A DNA stretch of 41,074 bases, taken from an uncultured Prevotella sp. Its GTDB lineage: Bacteria > Bacteroidota > Bacteroidia > Bacteroidales > Bacteroidaceae. Both the position numbers and the translations under genes were made by a program. The notes beneath the pieces are model-generated. The model searched no databases. It was not told where the DNA came from and saw nothing but the letters and a program-made list of their open reading frames with translations. The stretch spans positions 1-41,074 of the forward strand of contig CAMVQS010000015.1 in the NCBI GenBank assembly GCA_947169685.1, given 5' to 3'. Positions 32,290 to 40,899 of this stretch are shown here, piece after piece; the first letter of the stretch is position 1; each line of letters begins with the position of its first letter.

Positions 32290-33849
32290 TCACTTAATCA
32301 CAAACTTAAAGATCTTGCTGCCTCTGCAGCCTACCACAGCTGTATTGCCAACAACCACTGGCGACGACTCGAAGTTGTAGCCAACGGTCTTTTGACACAG
32401 CACCTCACCCGTCTTACCACGAATGAGACGCAGGTTACCCGAAGCATCGCCCGCAAGGACAAACAACTCGTTACGCTCGTTGTGGAAAGGCACCGGCGAC
32501 GACCAGGCAAACTGTCCGTAAGGTACAGCATAAATAATATGTCCATCTTTCGTGTCAATAGCCGTAAACTCACCCACAGCCTTCGAAGCACCATTGCGGA
32601 CGATATGTGTGAAGAGCATTCCTTCGCAGTCGCCAGAACCTAAGAGAGGCGTGCAGTACATGCCACCGTCCAGCGTCTTTTCAGACAAATTCAGTCGTTG
32701 GCAGGCAATATTCTGTTCCCACACCCGCTGTCCGTTCAAGGCGTTCAGCTTCACAAAGTGGCAGAATCCGCTATTCCCCTGCTTATCCACCTCACAGGCC
32801 GTATAAATATACGGGGTTCCGTTTTCTTCACGACAGACAATGGTGCCGTCCGTATCATCGTGGTTATCATAATACCACACAGGACGCATCGTATTCAGGT
32901 TCACACAGATAATATCACCGTGATTGTCACCGAAGAAACCGTAGTTGCGATAGATGCACACGCTCGACTCAATGCCTGGAGCTGCACCATGTACCCTGTA
33001 GCGCAACACGCTGACACGATGCAGCTGACCCTGACTGCGCTCATATTTATAGAAGCTGCAGTTCTCGCCTGGCCAGAACAGATAGCCACCGGCCACGATG
33101 GGTGACGAGTCAAATGCGTTCCAGCTCCGCCATGCCTTGGTGTCAGGACCGAAGAAGAACGTACGCTCATGTTTCTGCAGGTCGAACACCTGACAACCGA
33201 AAGGTCCCGCCTTGCGTGGCACGCCCTGACCTACGTAGAGGTTGTAATACTCCGGATCAAGCGAGACAGTACCCTTTACCACGTTACCCAGGTCGAGCGG
33301 CTGACGTGAGGCCTTACCCGTCTGATAGTTAATGAAGTAGCCCTTTCCACAGAGTGAGCCCACGATAATCTCCTCGTGTCCGAAGTTTGACGTCAGCCCA
33401 GGCGATTGCTTCATGGCTGCCAGCTGCTCGTCAGTCCAATTAACGTACAACGGCTGTCCTGTCCATCCGGAACCGCCTCCCCATGCACCGAACTTCGTAT
33501 GCGCAGTGTCGTAGTCAGTCTCGAACTCCCAGGCAATCTCAATAGCACTGGGCGTCCCCTTCACCTTTCCGCCAAAGCTCGCATTACGCAGCAAGTTCTT
33601 ACGGAAAGCAAACACGCCGTTTGCCTCTTCGTAACGGTCCTTAAAATCCTTCATAGGATGGGCCAGCGAGTCTGTGTTCTCCACGACGTACTTCACCGCC
33701 TCTGCTGACGCATAGCTCGTATCGGGCAACATCAATTCCTCCATGGAAAGTTCGACGGCTACGGAGTCTTCCTGCCCATTTTCTTGGGTTGTACGGCCTG
33801 TGCACCCCACAATCAGCAGGGCAGCAACTGACAGAATAAGCTTATTCAT
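32290..33849 (-). CDS. PQQ-type beta-propeller lipoprotein
   Basis: A 519-residue lipoprotein; start at 33849 (MNKLILSVAALLIVGC, lipobox VGC with Cys16). A longer frame begins 20 codons upstream beyond the -7-like box and is not used. The mature protein has repeated propeller-blade patterns: GQPLYVNWT, SPIVAGGYLFW, HGDIICVNLNTMRPVWYY, FVKLNALNGQRVWEQ, LFVLAGDASGNLRLIRGKTGEVL and SSPVVVGNTAVVGC. The A-W/G-D docking pattern of outer-membrane PQQ-like proteins is recognisable. No quinone-enzyme residues were identified, so a binding or scaffold role is more likely than dehydrogenase. Monocistronic, convergent with the MBOAT operon and divergent from miaB. Confidence 0.8.
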   Translation of the reverse strand: MNKLILSVAALLIVGCTGRTTQENGQEDSVAVELSMEELMLPDTSYASAEAVKYVVENTDSLAHPMKDFKDRYEEANGVFAFRKNLLRNASFGGKVKGTPSAIEIAWEFETDYDTAHTKFGAWGGGSGWTGQPLYVNWTDEQLAAMKQSPGLTSNFGHEEIIVGSLCGKGYFINYQTGKASRQPLDLGNVVKGTVSLDPEYYNLYVGQGVPRKAGPFGCQVFDLQKHERTFFFGPDTKAWRSWNAFDSSPIVAGGYLFWPGENCSFYKYERSQGQLHRVSVLRYRVHGAAPGIESSVCIYRNYGFFGDNHGDIICVNLNTMRPVWYYDNHDDTDGTIVCREENGTPYIYTACEVDKQGNSGFCHFVKLNALNGQRVWEQNIACQRLNLSEKTLDGGMYCTPLLGSGDCEGMLFTHIVRNGASKAVGEFTAIDTKDGHIIYAVPYGQFAWSSPVPFHNERNELFVLAGDASGNLRLIRGKTGEVLCQKTVGYNFESSPVVVGNTAVVGCRGSKIFKFVIK

Positions 33850-33886
33850 ATTTCCTTCATTAGGTTGGTAATTTATAATTTGGGGG

Positions 33887-33894
33887 TAAAGGTA
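33887..33894 (-). promoter_or_regulatory. Possible -7 box of the PQQ-type lipoprotein
   Basis: TACCTTTA on the minus strand, one base off the consensus, 37 bp before the ATG at 33849. Confidence 0.4.
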
Positions 33895-33924
33895 CGAATA
33901 AGTAAGCAAAAAAACAAGAGATTC

Positions 33925-33956
33925 TTTGGATTTTTGCTCACTTTGTCGTACCTTTG
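33925..33956 (+). promoter_or_regulatory. Promoter of the miaB operon
   Basis: TTTG at 33925-33928 and TACCTTTG at 33949-33956, 20 bp apart, ending 19 bp before the miaB ATG. A longer reading frame starting upstream at 33865 is excluded by this position. Confidence 0.7.
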
Positions 33957-33975
33957 TGCCCTTAAAGTAAAGAAA

Positions 33976-35292
33976 ATGAAGAAATTATATATAGAAACAT
34001 ACGGCTGCCAGATGAATGTGGCAGATTCTGAAGTGGTGGCTTCTGTAATGCAGATGGCTGGCTATGAGACGACGGAAAACCTCGACGAGGCTGATGCGGT
34101 GTTCCTGAACACCTGTTCCGTGCGCGATAATGCAGAACAGAAAATCTATCGCCGACTGGAGGAGCTGAACGCCCTGCGCAGGCAGCGCGGAAGGCTGATT
34201 ATCGGTGTGCTGGGTTGCATGGCTGAGCGCGTGAAGGAGGAGTTGCTGGAGCATCACCACTGCGACCTCGTGGCAGGTCCTGACGCCTACCTCTCGCTGC
34301 CTGACCTGATAGCGCAGGCCGAGACGGGCCACAAAGCCATCAACATTGAGCTGTCAACGACGGAGACCTACAAGGATGTGGTGCCGCAGCGTCTGCATAC
34401 GGCAAAGATTGGCGGATTCGTGAGCATCATGCGTGGCTGTAACAACTTCTGTCACTACTGCATCGTGCCTTATACTCGTGGACGAGAGCGCAGCCGCGAT
34501 TTGGAGAGCATCCTGTGTGAAGTTCGTGACCTGCGCGACCGTGGTTTCAAGGAAGTGACGCTACTGGGACAGAACGTGAACTCGTACTCTCTTCCAGACA
34601 ATCCGGAATGTCCGGATTTTCCTGGACTGTTGAGAAGTGTTGCTCTTGAGGCTCCTGAGATGCGTGTGCGCTTTACGACAAGCCATCCCAAGGACATGAG
34701 CGACGAGACGCTGCAGGTGATTGCAGAGGTGCCGAACGTGTGCAAACATATCCACCTGCCCGTGCAAAGTGGCTCCGACCGCATCCTGAAACTGATGAAC
34801 CGCAAATATACCCGTGAGTGGTATATGGGACGCGTGGCAGCCATTCGTCGTATTATTCCTGATTGCGCCCTTTCGACGGACATCTTTGTGGGCTACCACT
34901 CGGAGACGGAAGAAGACCACCAACTGAGTCTTGACCTGATGCGTGAGGTGGGCTACGACTCTGCTTTCATGTTCAAATACTCGGAGCGTCCGGGAACGTA
35001 TGCTTCGAAGCATCTGCCTGATGACGTGCCCGAAGAAGTGAAGCTACGACGACTGAACGAACTGATACAGTTGCAGACGGAGATTTCTGCCCAGCAGAAC
35101 AAGAAGGACGAAGGCCGCGAGTTCGACGTGCTGATAGAGGGCTTTTCCAAACGCAGCCGCGAACAACTCTGCGGACGTACGGAACAGAACAAGATGGTGG
35201 TGCTTGACAAGGGTAGTCACCACATTGGTGAAACGGTGCGTGTACGCATCACGGGAAGTACCAGTGCAACGTTATTCGGAGAAGAGATATGA
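33976..35292 (+). CDS. miaB: tRNA-2-methylthio-N6-dimethylallyladenosine synthase
   Basis: A 438-residue radical-SAM methylthiotransferase that adds the ms2 group at A37 of tRNAs. N-terminal UPF0004 domain with three cluster cysteines (YGCQMN, NTCSVRDN, GVLGCMAERV), radical-SAM motif CNNFCHYC followed by PYTRGRERSR, and a C-terminal TRAM domain (VLIEGFSKRSREQLCGRTEQN). The MiaB-type spacing of VRDNAEQK and the start MKKLYIETYG support MiaB rather than RimO or MtaB. Its stop overlaps the ABC exporter ATG (ATGA). Confidence 0.95.
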   Translation: MKKLYIETYGCQMNVADSEVVASVMQMAGYETTENLDEADAVFLNTCSVRDNAEQKIYRRLEELNALRRQRGRLIIGVLGCMAERVKEELLEHHHCDLVAGPDAYLSLPDLIAQAETGHKAINIELSTTETYKDVVPQRLHTAKIGGFVSIMRGCNNFCHYCIVPYTRGRERSRDLESILCEVRDLRDRGFKEVTLLGQNVNSYSLPDNPECPDFPGLLRSVALEAPEMRVRFTTSHPKDMSDETLQVIAEVPNVCKHIHLPVQSGSDRILKLMNRKYTREWYMGRVAAIRRIIPDCALSTDIFVGYHSETEEDHQLSLDLMREVGYDSAFMFKYSERPGTYASKHLPDDVPEEVKLRRLNELIQLQTEISAQQNKKDEGREFDVLIEGFSKRSREQLCGRTEQNKMVVLDKGSHHIGETVRVRITGSTSATLFGEEI

Positions 35293-37118
35293 AAAAGTTT
35301 ATACAGATACTGAGGCGCTTTGTGACGCCTTACAGAAAATACGTGGTGCTGTCGGTGGTGCTGAACGTGCTATCGGCATTGCTGAACATCTTTTCGTTTG
35401 CTTCGCTCATCCCCATCTTGCAGATACTTTTCAAGACCGGTGACTATGTGCAGGTCAACAAGCTGATGGAGTGGAGCGAAGGAAGCTTCAAGGATGTGGC
35501 CATCAACAATTTGTACTATCACATCAATCAGATGGTCAGCGACATGGGTCCTACGACGGTGCTGCTTTTCATCGGACTGTTCCTTATTGTGACAACGCTG
35601 CTGAAGACGGCCACCTACTTCTTCGCCGCCTCCAGCGTGATACCCATCCGAACAGGTGTCGTGCGCGACATGCGTAACCAGCTGTACCAGAAAATCGTGA
35701 GCCTGCCCTTGGGTTTCTTTACCGAAGAGCGCAAGGGTGACATCATAGCCCGTATGACGGGTGACGTGCAGGAGGTAGAGAACAGCATCATGGCCTGTCT
35801 GGACTCTATGTTCAAGAACCCCATCCTGATACTCTCCTACTTCACCACTCTGGTGCTCATCTCGTGGCAGCTGACGCTGTTTTCCATCATCACCATTCCG
35901 CTTATCGGATGGTTCATGGGTTGGATGGGCCGTAAACTGAAGGCTCAGAGCATCAAGGCTCAGGCCTTGTGGAGCGACACCATGAGCGTGGTGGAGGAAA
36001 CGCTAGGCGGACTGCGCATCATCAAGGCTTTCTGTGCCGAGGACAAGATGGAAAAGAAGTTCAACACCATTAACTCCACCTATCGCAACGACATCATGCG
36101 AGTGAACATACGTCAACAGGCAGCCCACCCGATGAGTGAGTTCCTTGGCACGTGTATGATTGTCATTGTGCTGTGGTTCGGCGGCGTGCTGGTGCTCAAC
36201 AACGAGACGCTTTCCGGTCCGACGTTCATCTACTACATGGTCATTCTCTACAGCATCATCAACCCGCTGAAGGAAGTATCGAAGGTGGGCTATGGTATTC
36301 CCAAGGGACTGGCCTCTATGGAGCGTATCGACAAAATCCTCATGGCTGAAAACACCATCCAGGAAGTGGAACATCCCCAACACATCGCAGCGTTCGAGCA
36401 TCAGATAGAGTTCCGTAACGTGTCGTTCCGCTATGGCGAACAGTGGGTACTGCGCAACGTCAACCTGACGATTCCCAAGGGCAAGACCATTGCCATTGTG
36501 GGACAGAGCGGCAGCGGCAAATCAACGCTCGTCGATCTTATTCCACGCTATTACGATGTACAGGAGGGCGAGGTGCTGATTGACGGCATCAACGTGAAGG
36601 ACCTGGGCATCTACGACCTGCGCCAGCTCATCGGTAACGTGAATCAGGAGGCTATCCTCTTCAACGATTCGTTCCGCAATAATATCTCCTTTGGCGTTGA
36701 CAGCGCTACTGACGAACAGATTGCCGAAGCAGCACGCATAGCCAATGCCTACGACTTCATCATGCAGAGCGAGCAACAGTTCGACACCAATATCGGAGAC
36801 CGTGGCGGCAGACTCTCAGGCGGACAGCGCCAGCGCGTCAGCATTGCCCGTGCCATTCTGAAGAATCCGCCCATCCTCATACTTGACGAGGCGACATCGG
36901 CTCTTGACACGGAGAGTGAACGACTGGTGCAGGACGCACTGGAACGACTGATGAAGACTCGTACTACGGTGGCCATTGCCCACCGTCTGTCAACCATCAA
37001 GAATGCCGACGAGATATGTGTGTTGCACGAAGGACGTATCGTAGAGCGTGGCACTCACGAGGAACTGCTTGCTATGGACGGCTACTACAAGAAGCTGAAC
37101 GAAATGCAGAAAGTTTAA
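35289..37118 (+). CDS. MsbA-like ABC exporter
   Basis: A 609-residue half-transporter: six membrane helices (about 1-335) and a nucleotide-binding domain with Walker A GQSGSGKST, signature LSGGQRQRVSIARA, Walker B ILILDEATSALD and switch His in IAHRLST. Coupling-helix and TM patterns are those of lipid/peptide exporters of the MsbA group, so flipping of lipid A core or another lipid-linked glycan is the best guess. It overlaps miaB by 4 bp and is followed after 13 bp by two LtaS-like enzymes, which would fit an envelope-lipid pathway. Confidence 0.9.
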   Translation: MKKFIQILRRFVTPYRKYVVLSVVLNVLSALLNIFSFASLIPILQILFKTGDYVQVNKLMEWSEGSFKDVAINNLYYHINQMVSDMGPTTVLLFIGLFLIVTTLLKTATYFFAASSVIPIRTGVVRDMRNQLYQKIVSLPLGFFTEERKGDIIARMTGDVQEVENSIMACLDSMFKNPILILSYFTTLVLISWQLTLFSIITIPLIGWFMGWMGRKLKAQSIKAQALWSDTMSVVEETLGGLRIIKAFCAEDKMEKKFNTINSTYRNDIMRVNIRQQAAHPMSEFLGTCMIVIVLWFGGVLVLNNETLSGPTFIYYMVILYSIINPLKEVSKVGYGIPKGLASMERIDKILMAENTIQEVEHPQHIAAFEHQIEFRNVSFRYGEQWVLRNVNLTIPKGKTIAIVGQSGSGKSTLVDLIPRYYDVQEGEVLIDGINVKDLGIYDLRQLIGNVNQEAILFNDSFRNNISFGVDSATDEQIAEAARIANAYDFIMQSEQQFDTNIGDRGGRLSGGQRQRVSIARAILKNPPILILDEATSALDTESERLVQDALERLMKTRTTVAIAHRLSTIKNADEICVLHEGRIVERGTHEELLAMDGYYKKLNEMQKV

Positions 37119-37131
37119 AGGTTCGGGGGGC

Positions 37132-38943
37132 ATGGTTAAGAGGGTTGTCTATCTGTTGAAGGTCTATTTGTGGACGCTGCTGGTGTTCCTCATCGCCAAG
37201 GTGTGCTTCATGTTCTTCTGCCGTGAGGGACATGAGTTTGCTGCAAGCGATGTGTGGGACGTGCTGATACACGGATTGAGTCTCGACCTGTCAACAGCCC
37301 TGTACATCTTCAGTCTGCCGTTTCTCTGCATGATTGCTGCCATTTGGTGTGGTTCGGCCAAACCCCTCCGCTATATTCTCAGAGGTTATTTCGGCATCAT
37401 CAGCCTTGCCCTTGCCTTGGCGTTTGTGGCTGACACGAGCCTCTATCCCTTCTGGGGCTTCAAGCTCGACGCCTCGTGTCTGCAGTATCTGGAGACTCCC
37501 ACTGAGGCAATGGCGAGTGTGACAACAGGCTATCTGCTCATTAGACTAGTTATACTAGTCATACTAGTTGTACTAGTTTACCTGGGATATACCTGGCCGC
37601 GCTGGAACCTCATTCCCAGTCGTCACCGCATTGTGGAAACAATCGTGGCACTGGCCTGCATTCCGCTCATTGTCATTGGTATTCGTGGAGGATTGGATGA
37701 ATCGACGACCAACATCGGACAGGTGTATTACTCCCAAAACCAGTTCCTGAACCACTCTGCCGTCAACCCCGTGTTCAGCTTCATGGCATCCTTCGAGAAG
37801 ACGGCCAGCAACAATACGGTCTATCACTTTATGGACGACCAGCAGTGTGAGCAGCTCATCCAGCAGCTTTACAATACGGAAAGCATAGAGAGCGACACCT
37901 TGCTGAACACCCGTACGCCGAATATCATACTTATTCTGATGGAAGGATGTGGCGGCGAGTTTACGGAGATTGCAGGCAGGACAGACATCACGCCTAACCT
38001 AAACCAATTGACCAAAGAAGGCATCTACTTCACTAACTGCTATGGCAACACGTGGCGTACTGACCGAGGAACCGTCTGCACATGGAGTGGCTACCCGTCA
38101 TTCCCGACAATGTCGGTCATGAAGATTCCTGCTAAGTCACGAACAATGCCAAACATAGCCAGAACACTGGCCGAAGAACGGGGTTACACCACCTCTTTCC
38201 TGTATGGTGGCGACATCAACTTCACCAACATGCGCAGCTATCTCATTACAGGTGGCTTCCAGATGCTGAAATGGAAAAATGACTACACGTCTGACGAGCA
38301 GAAGAGCGCACAATGGGGCGTACGTGACGACATCACCTTCGAAAGCCTATACGAAATGGCTACCACCCAACAGCAGCCGTTCCTCATCGGTCACCTGACG
38401 CTAAGCAGTCACCAGCCTTGGGATGTCCCCATTCACCAGCTGGATGACGAGGTGTTCAACGCCTTCTACTATCTGGACCAATGCATAGGCCGTTTCATTG
38501 GGAAGTTTCGCCAGACGCCTGTCTGGAAAAACACACTCGTTATCCTGCTGCCTGACCACGGCATTCCCTATCAGAACATCCATGAGGGTGGGAAACTCGT
38601 CAACCACATCCCGATGATATGGGTGGGAGGAGCCGTCAAGGAGCCTCGACGCATCGAGCAGGTATGCAACCAGACCGACCTGCCTGCCACGTTGCTGGGA
38701 CAGCTGGGCTTGTCCCACGACCAGTTCACGTTTAGTCGCGATGTGCTGAGCACTACCTATACGACCCCTTTTGCTGTCAACACCTATGACGACGGATTTG
38801 CCATGTACGACAGCACCAGCTTCGTCAACTATGACTTCATCAGCAACCGTGTGGTGGAATCGGAAGGCCCCCATGTTGAACTTCTCATCCAGCGTGCCAA
38901 GGCCATCCTGCAGGCAGCATCCAAAGACTTGAATGAACGATGA
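37132..38943 (+). CDS. LtaS-like membrane sulfatase/phosphotransferase-fold enzyme, first copy
   Basis: A 603-residue protein: five N-terminal membrane helices (about 1-180), then a periplasmic alkaline-phosphatase/sulfatase domain. Metal-site Glu271 in ILMEGCGGEF, nucleophile candidate Thr310 in NTWRTDRGT, and metal ligands in LLPDHGIP and VNHIPM. Such enzymes transfer phosphoglycerol, phosphoethanolamine or similar head groups from lipids to glycans or lipid A. Membrane helix 5 carries a 9-bp tandem repeat (LVILVILVVLV). It overlaps the second copy by 4 bp. Acceptor unknown; lipid A or a capsule would fit a Gram-negative better than teichoic acid. Confidence 0.87.
   Translation: MVKRVVYLLKVYLWTLLVFLIAKVCFMFFCREGHEFAASDVWDVLIHGLSLDLSTALYIFSLPFLCMIAAIWCGSAKPLRYILRGYFGIISLALALAFVADTSLYPFWGFKLDASCLQYLETPTEAMASVTTGYLLIRLVILVILVVLVYLGYTWPRWNLIPSRHRIVETIVALACIPLIVIGIRGGLDESTTNIGQVYYSQNQFLNHSAVNPVFSFMASFEKTASNNTVYHFMDDQQCEQLIQQLYNTESIESDTLLNTRTPNIILILMEGCGGEFTEIAGRTDITPNLNQLTKEGIYFTNCYGNTWRTDRGTVCTWSGYPSFPTMSVMKIPAKSRTMPNIARTLAEERGYTTSFLYGGDINFTNMRSYLITGGFQMLKWKNDYTSDEQKSAQWGVRDDITFESLYEMATTQQQPFLIGHLTLSSHQPWDVPIHQLDDEVFNAFYYLDQCIGRFIGKFRQTPVWKNTLVILLPDHGIPYQNIHEGGKLVNHIPMIWVGGAVKEPRRIEQVCNQTDLPATLLGQLGLSHDQFTFSRDVLSTTYTTPFAVNTYDDGFAMYDSTSFVNYDFISNRVVESEGPHVELLIQRAKAILQAASKDLNER
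37546..37581. repeat. Nine-bp tandem repeat in a membrane-helix coding region
   Basis: Units CTAGTTATA, CTAGTCATA, CTAGTTGTA, CTAGTTTAC. Each encodes three hydrophobic residues (L-V-I type), so change in copy number would lengthen or shorten the helix without a frameshift. Confidence 0.8.
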
Positions 38944-40871
38944 AACGCCTACTTGACAAAATAGGATCCCCTCTGGTGGCAGTTATCTGGAACCTGCTGC
39001 TCGTCTATCTGACTTATCAGGTAGCACGGTTGGAATATGCCTGGGAGAATGTACAGTACCTGACCTATACGTTAGAGGTTTTCATGGGCGGTCTGCTGTT
39101 CGACACCTCCGCCATTCTCTATACCAATGCGCTCTACATCGTCATGATGCTCTTTCCGCTTCACTGGAAGGAGAATGCCGTTTGGCATCGCATCTGCCAA
39201 TGGCTGTTTGTGGTGGTCAACAGTCTGGCCTTTGCCATCAACCTCATGGACTCCGTCTATTTCCAATACACCATGCGGCGCACCACGACCACCGTGTTCA
39301 GTGAGTTCTCCAACGAGGGCAACCTGTTCGGCATTATCGGAACGGAACTGCTCCGTCACTGGTATCTTGTCCTGCTGTTTGCTATCGTGGTCGTTTTGCT
39401 ATGGAAGCTCTATGCAAGCCCCAAGCTAGATTATCGCAAACTGCAACACTGGTGGCGCTATGATGTGGTCTGCCTGTTATCGCTGGCCGCTGTTGTTCCT
39501 TTGTGTGTAGCTGGCATGCGTGGCGGCTTCACCACAGCTGTACGTCCCATCACCATCTCAAATGCCAATCAGTATGCAGCCCGTCCCACTGACGCTGCAC
39601 TGGTGCTCAACACACCTTTCTCGCTCATCCGTACCATCGGCAAGAGCGTCTTCACCGTTCCCAAGTATTTTGAGAGCGAAGCAGCCATGGAACGTATCTA
39701 CAGCCCTGTCCACGCTGGTAACGACACGCTGACGATGGTGAAGAAAAACGTGGTAGTACTCATTGTCGAAAGTTTCGGACGTGAATACATCGGTGCTCTG
39801 AACAAAGACCTTGAAGGAGGTGCCTATAAAGGGTACACACCTTGTGTGGATTCGCTCATCGCCCGTAGCACCACCTTCCGCTATAGCTTCTGCAACGGCC
39901 GCAAGAGCATCGACGGCATGCCCAGCATCCTTTCCAGCATACCTATGTTTGTGGAGCCTTTCATCCTGACACCGTCTTCTATGAACGACTTTACAGGACT
40001 GGCAGGCATCTTGGGACAAGAGGGGTACGAGACGGCCTTCTTTCATGGGGCACAGAACGGTTCAATGGGCTTCCAGGCCTTCGCCCGCAAGACTGGGTTC
40101 CAGCATTACTTCGGCCGCACAGAGTACGAGGCGGAACGAGGCACCAACGACTTCGACGGCACCTGGGCTATCTGGGATGAGCCTTTCCTGCAATACTATG
40201 CTGAGGAGATGTCGAAACTCAAGCAGCCCTTTATGACAGCCGTCTTCACCGCTTCCAGCCACCACCCCTTTGTGGTGCCTGAACAATACAAACAGCAGTT
40301 CCCTGAAGAACACCTGCCCATTCAGAAGTGCATCCGCTATACCGATATGGCCATTGGTCGTTTCTTCGAGACTGCCAGTCGTCAGCCGTGGTTCAATAAT
40401 ACCATCTTCGTCATGACCAGCGACCACACCAACATGAGCGACCATGCCGAATACCAAAGCGACCTGGGCGGTTTCTGTTCACCTATTATAATATATGAGC
40501 CTGGTCGTGAGCCGGAGGTGCAGGACAAGATAGCCCAGCAGATTGACATTCTGCCTACTGTTTTGGGTATGCTGGACTATCCCAAACCCTATTTCGGCTT
40601 TGGCATCGACGTGCTCAGCACCCCACAGGAGCAGACGTGGGCTGTCAACTACCTGAACGGCATCTATCAGTATGTGCGCTATGGCTACGTCCTTCAGTTT
40701 GACGGCACAACAACCAAGGCCGTCTATCGTCTTGATGACCGTCTAATGAAACACAACCTGAAAGGAAAAGTCAAGGAACAGGCACAGATGGAGCACGAAC
40801 TGAAAGCCATTATCCAGCAATACATGGAGCGCATGACACAGAACCGACTTTCGACCATCTTTGCAAAATAA
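38940..40871 (+). CDS. LtaS-like membrane sulfatase/phosphotransferase-fold enzyme, second copy
   Basis: A 643-residue paralogue of the preceding protein: five N-terminal membrane helices (about 10-195) and a periplasmic alkaline-phosphatase-fold domain. Metal-site Glu277 in LIVESFGREY; the nucleophile position reads NGRKSIDGMPS, giving Ser323 in place of Thr; metal ligands in MTSDHTNMSDH and further conserved HPF in ASSHHPFVVP. The serine version is common among Bacteroidetes members as I recall. Divergent active-site blocks suggest different head groups or acceptors for the two copies. It is the last gene before a 28-bp gap to the GH97 gene. Confidence 0.87.
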   Translation: MKRLLDKIGSPLVAVIWNLLLVYLTYQVARLEYAWENVQYLTYTLEVFMGGLLFDTSAILYTNALYIVMMLFPLHWKENAVWHRICQWLFVVVNSLAFAINLMDSVYFQYTMRRTTTTVFSEFSNEGNLFGIIGTELLRHWYLVLLFAIVVVLLWKLYASPKLDYRKLQHWWRYDVVCLLSLAAVVPLCVAGMRGGFTTAVRPITISNANQYAARPTDAALVLNTPFSLIRTIGKSVFTVPKYFESEAAMERIYSPVHAGNDTLTMVKKNVVVLIVESFGREYIGALNKDLEGGAYKGYTPCVDSLIARSTTFRYSFCNGRKSIDGMPSILSSIPMFVEPFILTPSSMNDFTGLAGILGQEGYETAFFHGAQNGSMGFQAFARKTGFQHYFGRTEYEAERGTNDFDGTWAIWDEPFLQYYAEEMSKLKQPFMTAVFTASSHHPFVVPEQYKQQFPEEHLPIQKCIRYTDMAIGRFFETASRQPWFNNTIFVMTSDHTNMSDHAEYQSDLGGFCSPIIIYEPGREPEVQDKIAQQIDILPTVLGMLDYPKPYFGFGIDVLSTPQEQTWAVNYLNGIYQYVRYGYVLQFDGTTTKAVYRLDDRLMKHNLKGKVKEQAQMEHELKAIIQQYMERMTQNRLSTIFAK

Positions 40872-40899
40872 ATATGAGTATGTATAAGCTATAGATATT

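Noticed and set aside
33865..33975. An N-terminal extension of MiaB
   Set aside because: The region contains the -33/-7 promoter; the MiaB family start MKKLYIETYG is at 33976.
37546..37581. Repeated ACTAGT palindromes as a protein-binding or attachment site
   Set aside because: They follow from a 9-bp coding repeat inside a membrane helix; no mobile-element gene is nearby.
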